A stretch of 64,000 nt of DNA from Pseudoxanthomonas sp. CF125. Its GTDB lineage: Bacteria; Pseudomonadota; Gammaproteobacteria; Xanthomonadales; Xanthomonadaceae. The notes beneath the pieces were generated by a model. It was given only the letters and a program-made list of their open reading frames with translations. It was not told where the DNA came from and did no database searches. Position 1 is the first letter of the stretch. Every line of letters begins with the position of its first letter. The DNA is taken from assembly GCF_900104085.1 (NCBI RefSeq), contig NZ_FNLD01000001.1, positions 351,048 through 415,047 on the forward strand. Reading direction: 5' to 3'. The position numbers and the translations under genes are program-made. Shown one piece after another: positions 58,094-64,000 of the stretch.

Positions 58094-58358
58094 GGGCTTC
58101 TTTCCGGTAGGGGAGGCCAGTTTAGGGCAAACCGCCCCACTGCCGGTTATCCGCGATTGGGCGGGGGATTGGCTTTTCCCGGAAAGGTGTGTAGTGTGCA
58201 CGGCACTGTGTTTGCTTGGGTCACCGTAAATCGTGGCCTGATGCAGTCGATCCAAAACGATCAGCTACATCTTTCCGCTTTGCTTAACACCTGCAACTCA
58301 GTCTCGGCCCGGGGTCCCCAGGTCGTGATTTTCTTCATCCGTTTCAGGAGTTTCAAAG

Positions 58359-58568
58359 ATGTCTGACCGTCAAACCGGTACCGTCAAGTGGTTCAACGAT
58401 GCCAAGGGTTTTGGCTTCATCACCCCGCAGAGCGGCCCGGACCTTTTCGTGCATTTCCGCGCGATCCAGGGTTCCGGCTTCAAGTCGCTGCAGGAAGGCC
58501 AGAGCGTGAGCTTTGTCGCCGTGCAGGGCCAGAAGGGTATGCAGGCCGACGAAGTCCAGCCGCTCTAA
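58359..58568 (+). CDS. Cold-shock protein (CspA family)
   Basis: A 69-residue cold-shock protein with one OB fold: the RNA-binding motifs KGFGFI and LFVHF are intact ([20 protein letters not shown]). It binds single-stranded nucleic acids. CAGGAG lies at 58345-58350. The upstream stretch from about 58200 to 58358 may be a structured 5' leader (thermo-sensing is known for cspA mRNAs), but I did not find a conserved element. Confidence 0.92.
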   Translation: MSDRQTGTVKWFNDAKGFGFITPQSGPDLFVHFRAIQGSGFKSLQEGQSVSFVAVQGQKGMQADEVQPL

Positions 58569-58590
58569 TAGCGACTGTATCGTTGTCCGA

Positions 58591-58619
58591 AACGCCGGGG
58601 CTTGCCCCGGCGTTTTTGT
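58591..58619 (+). terminator. Rho-independent terminator
   Basis: AACGCCGGGG, loop CTTG, CCCCGGCGTTTTTGTTTG, 22 bases after the cold-shock gene stop. Confidence 0.9.
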
Positions 58620-58664
58620 TTGCGCCGCTTTAATAGCGGCACCGGTGGCGCGTAGCCTGTGCAG

Positions 58665-60224
58665 ATGAAGTCACTGACATTCGACAACCGTTTCGCCGCC
58701 GATCTCCCCGGCGATCCGCAACAGGGAACGGGCGTGCGCGAAGTCCGCGCGGCGCTGTATTCGCTGGTGAACCCGACTCCGGTGGCCGCACCGCGGCTGC
58801 TGGCCTGGTCGCGCGAAACGGCCGCCCTGCTGGAGCTGGAAGAAGGCGACGTCGCTTCGCCGGAATTCGCCCAGGTCTTCGGCGGCAACGCGTTGCTGCA
58901 GGGCATGCGGCCCTTTGCGGCCAATTACGGCGGCCACCAGTTCGGGCATTGGGCCGGGCAACTGGGCGATGGCCGCGCCATTTCCCTGGGCGAGGCGATC
59001 AATGCCGCAGGCCAGCGCTGGGAGCTGCAGCTCAAAGGAGCCGGCCCGACGCCCTATTCGCGCACCGCCGACGGCCGCGCGGTCCTGCGTTCTTCCATTC
59101 GCGAGTTCCTGTGCAGCGAGGCCATGCACCACCTGGGCGTACCCACCACGCGCGCGTTGAGTCTGGTGACGACCGGCGAGCCGGTGATCCGCGACATGTT
59201 CTACGACGGGCACCCGCAAGCAGAGCCGGGCGCCATCGTCTGCCGCGTCGCGCCTTCTTTCCTGCGTTTCGGCAATTACGAGTTGCCAGCCTCGCGCGGC
59301 GAGCTGCCTTTGCTCAAGCAATTGGCTGACTTCACCCTCCGTCGCGATTTTCCCGAACTGGAAGGCCACGGCGAAGCGCTGTATGCGCAATGGTTCGCGC
59401 AGGTATGCGAGCGCACCGCGGTCATGGTGGCGCACTGGATGCGGGTGGGCTTCGTGCATGGGGTGATGAATACCGACAACATGTCGATCCTGGGCCTGAC
59501 CATCGACTACGGCCCCTACGGCTGGATCGACGACTACGATCCGGACTGGACGCCCAACACCACCGATGCGCAGGGGCGGCGCTACCGCTTCGGCTGGCAG
59601 CCGAAGATCGCTTACTGGAATCTGACCCGGTTGGCAGGCGCATTGTCTTCGCTATTCGCAAGTCCCGAACCTTTGCAGGAAGGGTTGCAGCGCTATCGGG
59701 AAACTTATGCCGGTGCAGATCACGACAATATCGCGCGCAAGCTCGGGCTGGCGGAGTGCCGGGAAGAGGATGCGGCGCTGATGGAGGACCTGCAGTCGCT
59801 GCTGCATGCGGGCGAAGTGGATATGAGCATCTTCTTCCGGGAACTGGCCAGGATCGATCCCGCCGCGCCGACCCTCGATCCTTTGAATGAAGCCTTCTAC
59901 GACGCCGACAAGCGCGCAGCCACGGAGCTAGCGCTGCTGGATTGGCTGCGGCGCTATGCGGCGCGGATCGGGTCCGATCCGCTCGATTCCGAGGCCAGGC
60001 AAGCGCGCATGCGCATGGCCAATCCTCGATTCGTGCTGCGCAACTATCTGGCGCAGCAGGCGATAGACCGTGCCGAGCAGGGCGATGCGGCGGGGATTGA
60101 GGAATTGCTGGAGGTCATGCGCCATCCGTACGACGAGCAGCCGGGTCGGGAGGCTTTTGCGCAGCGTCGTCCGGACTGGGCGCGCGATCGGGCAGGTTGC
60201 TCGATGCTTTCCTGCAGTTCCTGA
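58665..60224 (+). CDS. selO: Protein adenylyltransferase SelO
   Basis: A 519-residue SelO (YdiU) pseudokinase that transfers AMP to proteins. Signature: [20 protein letters not shown] and the glycine-rich [20 protein letters not shown]. The metal-binding and catalytic-loop region is [20 protein letters not shown], followed by [15 protein letters not shown]. The end SCSS corresponds to the position where vertebrate SelO has selenocysteine (Cys here). ATG 58665 is preferred; GTG 58659 also in frame. Confidence 0.93.
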   Translation: MKSLTFDNRFAADLPGDPQQGTGVREVRAALYSLVNPTPVAAPRLLAWSRETAALLELEEGDVASPEFAQVFGGNALLQGMRPFAANYGGHQFGHWAGQLGDGRAISLGEAINAAGQRWELQLKGAGPTPYSRTADGRAVLRSSIREFLCSEAMHHLGVPTTRALSLVTTGEPVIRDMFYDGHPQAEPGAIVCRVAPSFLRFGNYELPASRGELPLLKQLADFTLRRDFPELEGHGEALYAQWFAQVCERTAVMVAHWMRVGFVHGVMNTDNMSILGLTIDYGPYGWIDDYDPDWTPNTTDAQGRRYRFGWQPKIAYWNLTRLAGALSSLFASPEPLQEGLQRYRETYAGADHDNIARKLGLAECREEDAALMEDLQSLLHAGEVDMSIFFRELARIDPAAPTLDPLNEAFYDADKRAATELALLDWLRRYAARIGSDPLDSEARQARMRMANPRFVLRNYLAQQAIDRAEQGDAAGIEELLEVMRHPYDEQPGREAFAQRRPDWARDRAGCSMLSCSS

Positions 60225-60248
60225 GAAGCCTTACCCTCGCATCCGGAA

Positions 60249-60382
60249 CGTCGGGGGCGTAGCCCCGACCTACGCTCCGTAGGTCGGCCCTACGTGGCCG
60301 ACGGAGCTTTACACGTACATCGGAATGAGGGAATCGAGATCGTCGGGAATCCAGAGCGTCGGGGGCGTAGCCCCGACCTACG
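60249..60382. repeat. Composite inverted repeat, GTCGGGGGCGTAGCC family
   Basis: GCGTCGGGGGCGTAGCCCCG occurs twice in the same orientation (60249 and 60357). A third related unit, CTCCGTAGGTCGGCCCTACG, lies between them. The same family is found at 55171-55240. It stands directly before the stop codon of dbpA. Confidence 0.8.
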
Positions 60383-60383
60383 T

Positions 60384-61772
60384 TCACATCTTCCGGACGC
60401 GAAAATTCCTGCCCTTGATCCGGCCCTTGTCGAGCCGTGCCAGTGCGTTGTTGGCCTGGTTGCGCGCGATGGCGACATAGGAGCGCGTCGCGAAGATGTC
60501 GATCTTGCCGATGGCGCTGGCGGGCAATCCCGCATCGCCGGTGAGCGCCCCCAGGACGTCGCCAGGGCGAAGCTTGTCGGTGCGTCCGGCGTCGATGCGC
60601 AGCGTCGCCATCGCGGCAGGCGGTGCGCTGCGGGCCGCGGGCGCCACGGCGACGGGTTTCTTCCAGCGTAGCGGCGAACCCTGCCTTTCCTCGAGCACAT
60701 GCGCGCGCGATATCTCGCGGGGAGTGACCAGGCTCAATACCTGGCCGCCTTTGCCCGCGCGCCCGGTGCGGCCGATGCGGTGCACGTACACGTCCGGATC
60801 GGTGGGCAGTTCGTAGTTGACCACCGTGGCCAGCTCGTCGATATCCAGCCCGCGCGCAGCGACGTCGCTGGCGACCAGCACGTTGCAGCTGCGGTTGGCG
60901 AAACGGACCAGGACTTCGTCGCGGTCGCGCTGTTCCATGTCGCCGTGCAGGGCCAGCGCGGTGAAGCCGAAGTGCTTCAGCGATTCGGCCACCTCATCGA
61001 CATCGCGGCGCGTATTGCAGAACACCACGCACGACTCGGGCCGTTGTTCGAACAGCAGTCCGGCCAGCGTGGTCTGCTTGCGCGACAGATCGACTTCGTA
61101 GAAGGTCTGTTCGACCACCGGTTGCTCGGTCACGCCGCCGGCGGTGACCTCCAGCGGATCGCGCATGGTATTGCGGCCGATATCGCGGATGGCATCGGGA
61201 AAAGTGGCCGAAAACAGCAAGGTCTGCCGCTCTTTCGGAGTCTTGCCCACTATTTCGCGGATCGCTTCCTCGAAGCCCATGTCGAGCATGCGGTCGGCTT
61301 CGTCCAGCACCAGCGTGCGCACGCCGGCCAGATGCAGGACCTTCTTGCGCACCAGCTCCTGGATGCGGCCGGGCGTGCCGACCACCACGTGCGGATCATG
61401 GGCCGCCAACGAAGCCAGTTGCGGCGCCAGCGGCATGCCGCCGGTCAATACCAGCAGCTTCAGATTCGGAATGCCCGAGGCCAGTTTGCGCAGTTGCTTG
61501 CCCACCTGGTCGGCCAGTTCGCGGGTGGGGCAGAGCACCAGCGCCTGCGCGCGGATCAGCGCCGGGTCCAGCCGGTGCAGCAGGCCCAGGCCGAAAGCCG
61601 CCGTCTTGCCGCTACCGGTGGGCGCCTGGGCGATGACATCGCGCCCGGCGAGGATGGCGGGCAGGCTTTCGGCCTGGATCGGGGTCATCTGCGCGTAGCC
61701 GGCCGCCTCCACGCCCTGCTGCAGGCCTGGCGAGAGGGAGAGGCTGTCGAAGTCTGTCGGCTGGTCGGTCAT
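60384..61772 (-). CDS. dbpA: ATP-dependent RNA helicase DbpA
   Basis: A 462-residue DEAD-box helicase. Q motif and motif I: TPIQAESLPAILAGRDVIAQ and APTGSGKT; motif II DEADRML (Asp-Glu-Ala-Asp); motif III SAT; motif VI HRIGRTGRAG. The C-terminal DbpA/RRM-like domain (ending KGRIKGRNFRVRKM) binds 23S rRNA hairpin 92. It acts in 50S ribosome assembly. ATG 61772 fits the family; TTG 61838 overlaps barstar but has too short spacing. Confidence 0.9.
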   Translation of the reverse strand: MTDQPTDFDSLSLSPGLQQGVEAAGYAQMTPIQAESLPAILAGRDVIAQAPTGSGKTAAFGLGLLHRLDPALIRAQALVLCPTRELADQVGKQLRKLASGIPNLKLLVLTGGMPLAPQLASLAAHDPHVVVGTPGRIQELVRKKVLHLAGVRTLVLDEADRMLDMGFEEAIREIVGKTPKERQTLLFSATFPDAIRDIGRNTMRDPLEVTAGGVTEQPVVEQTFYEVDLSRKQTTLAGLLFEQRPESCVVFCNTRRDVDEVAESLKHFGFTALALHGDMEQRDRDEVLVRFANRSCNVLVASDVAARGLDIDELATVVNYELPTDPDVYVHRIGRTGRAGKGGQVLSLVTPREISRAHVLEERQGSPLRWKKPVAVAPAARSAPPAAMATLRIDAGRTDKLRPGDVLGALTGDAGLPASAIGKIDIFATRSYVAIARNQANNALARLDKGRIKGRNFRVRKM

Positions 61773-61834
61773 GCGCCATGATCGCAGCATCGCGCTGAAC
61801 TGCGTAGCCTTGCGCCGGGCCAGACGGTCGCCGC

Positions 61835-62272
61835 TCAATCCTCCAGTTCGGCGAAATCCCTTTCGCGCAGGGCCAGGAACGCCCAGAACGGCACGTCGCG
61901 CTCGGCCCAGGCGCGGTTGGCTTCGTCCAGAATGCTGACCAGCGTGTCGAAGTCCTCTTCGTCCACGTGATGCAGCTCTCCGGCGCCATCGAACAGCAGT
62001 ACGTAGCCCTGGGCCGGCATCCAGTTCAAATCGCGCAGGCTGTCGGAAAGCGCATCCCAGTTGCGGCTGGAAGTGGTGGGAAAATCCATGGCGACCGCGA
62101 TCCGCAACAACAGGGTGGCCTTGTTGCCGCAGCCCATCAGATCGATGAGGCAGGGCAGCAGACCCGCATCATGCGCGGCGGCCGCAAGCACGTTGAGATC
62201 GTCGGCGGTGACGAAGAAAACTCCGGCGCGCGTCGGGTCGCTCAGCCCCAGATCGAAGCCTGTTTCAGTCAT
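61835..62272 (-). CDS. Barstar-family ribonuclease inhibitor
   Basis: A 145-residue barstar-like protein (PF01337). The barstar core is in residues 30-110: DLMGCGNKATLLLRIAVAMD, then FPTTSSRNWDALSDSLRDLN, with the acidic, Tyr-rich face needed for RNase binding. ATG 62272 overlaps the stop of the RNase gene (ATGA), so the two are translationally coupled. It would neutralise the partner RNase in the cytoplasm. Confidence 0.88.
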   Translation of the reverse strand: MTETGFDLGLSDPTRAGVFFVTADDLNVLAAAAHDAGLLPCLIDLMGCGNKATLLLRIAVAMDFPTTSSRNWDALSDSLRDLNWMPAQGYVLLFDGAGELHHVDEEDFDTLVSILDEANRAWAERDVPFWAFLALRERDFAELED

Positions 62273-62820
62273 CGCGCGACCTGGAAGCTGCGGAATGAAT
62301 CGTAATGGTCATCGGTGTAGTAATAGACATCCGGTGGTTGGCCGCCGGTGATGATGCGGCGAGCGCCGCGATGGCCGAGGCCTGGCGTCTCGACGGTGTA
62401 TTCATGGTAATAGCCGCGCGGCTTGGACGGCAGGCGTCTCTCGCGGTTGCCGAAAACGCTGCCGTCCTGGCTATGAGGGAACGGCCCGCCCTGTGCGATC
62501 AGGCGCAACGTTGCGTGCGCCTCCGGCGGCAGGAACGCGGCAAGCGCCGGGCCGGCCTGCGCTGAAGCCGCTGGTGCTGGCGCTGGCGCAGTGTCCGTCT
62601 GCGAGCCAATGCGTGTGGTTTCCAGGGGCGGCAAGGGCAGCGGCTGGCTGTTGCCGGCATTGGCGGCGGGTGTGGCGGCCGGTGCGGGATCGTCCCCGGC
62701 GGCATGGCGCGTACGATTCTGCTGCCAGAACCACCCCGACAGCAGGACCACCAGCACCAGCACGATCAGTGCAGGCTTGCGTATGCCGGACTTTCTACGT
62801 GAGCGGGAACGAAGCGGCAT
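62269..62820 (-). CDS. Membrane-anchored RNase Sa/barnase-type ribonuclease
   Basis: A 183-residue protein. Residues 1-15 are basic, 17-31 form a membrane helix, and 40-95 are a Pro/Ala-rich linker. Residues 97-180 match Streptomyces RNase Sa: LPPEAHATLRLIAQGGPFPH, YYHEYTVETPG, RGARRIITGG and DDHYDSF. The catalytic trio is Glu140, Arg151/Arg155 and His172. It should face the periplasm. The barstar gene follows by ATGA overlap. It may be a secreted RNase for scavenging, or an effector. Confidence 0.9.
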   Translation of the reverse strand: MPLRSRSRRKSGIRKPALIVLVLVVLLSGWFWQQNRTRHAAGDDPAPAATPAANAGNSQPLPLPPLETTRIGSQTDTAPAPAPAASAQAGPALAAFLPPEAHATLRLIAQGGPFPHSQDGSVFGNRERRLPSKPRGYYHEYTVETPGLGHRGARRIITGGQPPDVYYYTDDHYDSFRSFQVAR

Positions 62821-62907
62821 GCGGTTTCCAATCGAACGGGACGTGCGCGCAACGGCTGGGAACCCTGGCCCGTGTTGCCCGGAGGCGCAGCATAGCCGCA
62901 GAAAACT

Positions 62908-63813
62908 TTAGCGACCGTGACGGAAAGCGGTCTGGTGATCGGACCGCAACCGCTGATCCAGGGCCGGCTTCGCCTTGGTTTCAAATGCGGCCGGGCGCAA
63001 TTCGACGAGCATGCCGAAGTGGTCCGAGGCCCATACGCCTTGGGCATCGGGCTGGCTGAAGAGGATCGCGGCGCCGAGGGGGGCGAACGCGCCGCGCTGG
63101 AAGAACACGTGATCGATGCGTTTGGGCGCGACGAAATACTTCGGGTTCAACGTGCTGCTGGAGACTGCGTCGGCCCGTGGGTGCCGGTTGCCGTAGGTGT
63201 CCACGAATCCTTCGCGCAGCGCGGCCAGTTCCGGCGAATCCGCGGTTGAATTGAAATCGCCGGCCACCAGGCTGGGGATATTCTCCGAAGTAGCGGCGAT
63301 GTACTGCATCAGGTCGGCGATCTGCCGGGCGCGGATAGCTCCGCCTTGGTCGGTCCAATGCAGGTGGGTGACGTAGAGGTTGAGCGGCCGCCCGTCCAGA
63401 TCGATGCGCAGGAACCCTGCGCTGCGACTGTCGTCCAGCGGCTGCAGGAGCTTCTGGCTGCGCTTGAGGATCGGGTGGCGGGTCAGCAGGGCGTTGCCGT
63501 AGCGCCGCGGCTGGCCGGCCGGATCGGTGCTGACGAAATGCCACTGGTAGCCCAGTTGCGTTGCCAGCCACTCGGCCTGGTTGGTCAGGCCTTCATCCTG
63601 CAGCACTTCCTGCAGGGCTATCGCATCGGGCTGCAGCCGCTTCAATTCTTCCGCGATCTGCACGCGGCGCTTCGGCCAGTCGTCCTTGTCGTGGTAAAGG
63701 TTGAGAGTGACGACCTTCAAGGTTTTCTCCGACGGCGCGGGCGACGAATCGGCCGCGCCTGCAGGCAGCGAGAAAGCGATCAGCGATAGCAAGGCCAGAA
63801 CGAGCGTCTTCAT
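62908..63813 (-). CDS. Exported endonuclease/exonuclease/phosphatase protein
   Basis: A 301-residue EEP-superfamily hydrolase with a signal peptide (MKTLVLALLSLIAFSLPAGA). Motifs: VVTLNLYHDKDDW (Asn), PDAIALQEVLQDEG (Glu), LYVTHLHWTDQG (His), VAGDFNSTADSPE (Asp, Asn) and WASDHFGMLVEL (Asp-His). Substrate could be nucleic acid or a phospho-sugar/lipid. Confidence 0.88.
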   Translation of the reverse strand: MKTLVLALLSLIAFSLPAGAADSSPAPSEKTLKVVTLNLYHDKDDWPKRRVQIAEELKRLQPDAIALQEVLQDEGLTNQAEWLATQLGYQWHFVSTDPAGQPRRYGNALLTRHPILKRSQKLLQPLDDSRSAGFLRIDLDGRPLNLYVTHLHWTDQGGAIRARQIADLMQYIAATSENIPSLVAGDFNSTADSPELAALREGFVDTYGNRHPRADAVSSSTLNPKYFVAPKRIDHVFFQRGAFAPLGAAILFSQPDAQGVWASDHFGMLVELRPAAFETKAKPALDQRLRSDHQTAFRHGR

Positions 63814-63833
63814 TCCATGAACTCATCGAAGGG

Positions 63834-64000
63834 TCAGCGGGGAACCGTATCGATGCGCATTACCGGATACAGGTTGTTGCGTTCGTCCCATGAGGAATGC
63901 AGCCGGTAGAAGAACTCCAGGCGCGCCTGCGGGTCTTTGGCGAAACCAGCGTCTTCGCGGACGCGCTTTTCGAACCGCGCCTTCAGCGCCGGATCTTTGG
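63834..64000 (-). CDS. Partial C-terminus, possible M14-type peptidase
   Basis: The last 55 residues of a gene that continues beyond the window edge: DPALKARFEKRVREDAGFAK and LEFFYRLHSSWDERNNLYPV, ending MRIDTVPR. A C-terminus of this type (FFYRLHSSWDER..LYPV) occurs in M14-type carboxypeptidase family proteins, but the catalytic part is not present here, so the assignment is weak. Confidence 0.5.
   Translation of the reverse strand, partial: KDPALKARFEKRVREDAGFAKDPQARLEFFYRLHSSWDERNNLYPVMRIDTVPR

Noticed and set aside
61772-61838. TTG 61838 as DbpA start overlapping barstar
   Set aside because: GGAGGA lies only 1-2 bases before TTG, too close; family start fits ATG 61772.
1-64000. tRNA, rRNA, transposase or phage genes
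   Set aside because: No clear cloverleaf, rRNA core, DDE/integrase motifs or phage module were seen in any frame.

Overview
The window looks like a chromosomal stretch of a GC-rich gammaproteobacterium of the Xanthomonadaceae/Lysobacteraceae (Lysobacter- or Pseudoxanthomonas-like). This is inferred from strong GC3 codon use, many short palindromic repeats of the form GTAGGAGCGACGTRAGTCGCGA between genes, and the gene set (PHB-depolymerase-like esterases, Tat-exported enzymes, RIO1-like kinase, Calx-beta and FG-GAP secreted proteins). I see no tRNA, rRNA, CRISPR array, transposase or prophage module. Most genes are single housekeeping or accessory genes in short operons.

Layout. 1-4.5 kb is an accessory patch: an orphan Pvc16-like contractile-injection protein, a frameshifted GFA/DUF6151 gene, an AT-richer membrane protein, an unknown protein, and a membrane-anchored Mrr-type nuclease translationally coupled to a multi-pass membrane protein. 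4.7-13.7 kb holds an exported seven-repeat FG-GAP protein, a haloperoxidase/PAP2-like enzyme lacking its expected catalytic histidine, a TPR protein, a flotillin, a double VOC protein and a secreted beta-helix protein. 14-23.5 kb carries a MarR-GNAT fusion with an apparently leaderless, operator-covered start, a DUF1579/YCII/DUF4287 group, an M14 peptidase, two Tat-exported enzymes, an acyl-CoA ligase and a Crp-family regulator. 23.4-31.4 kb has a large GAF-GAF-GGDEF-EAL protein, a DUF2789 gene broken by a 13-bp duplication, an AraC regulator, ThpR, a TPR protein with a 15-bp in-frame repeat, a DksA-like zinc finger protein and a DUF6445 protein.

31.5-45 kb is rich in exported proteins: a PHB-depolymerase-like esterase, a Gln/Arg-rich then Tyr/Gly-rich protein with 120-bp tandem repeats, a Calx-beta protein, an M24 peptidase, an SGNH hydrolase and a phospholipase D-like protein, with small cytoplasmic genes (CsaA, HD, SprT/YgjP-like, YkgJ, methyltransferase) between them. 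45-64 kb has RidA, two pseudouridine synthases, a RIO1-like kinase, two HI0933-family flavoproteins, an FKBP lipoprotein, an ArsR-SRPBCC-SRPBCC operon with its operator over the start codon, TrhO, GST, a luciferase-like oxidoreductase, YaeQ, a cold-shock protein, SelO, DbpA, and an RNase Sa-like/barstar pair.

The most notable items are: (i) the RNase Sa homologue anchored in the membrane and overlapping a barstar gene; (ii) the membrane-tethered Mrr nuclease operon; (iii) several families of palindromic repeats, some of which supply stop codons or C-terminal tails to neighbouring genes; (iv) two fresh-looking gene breaks (a lost G at about 1405 and a 13-bp duplication at 26832-26857); and (v) a shared C-terminal tail motif RVMSGPLPxRxG in two otherwise unrelated exported proteins.
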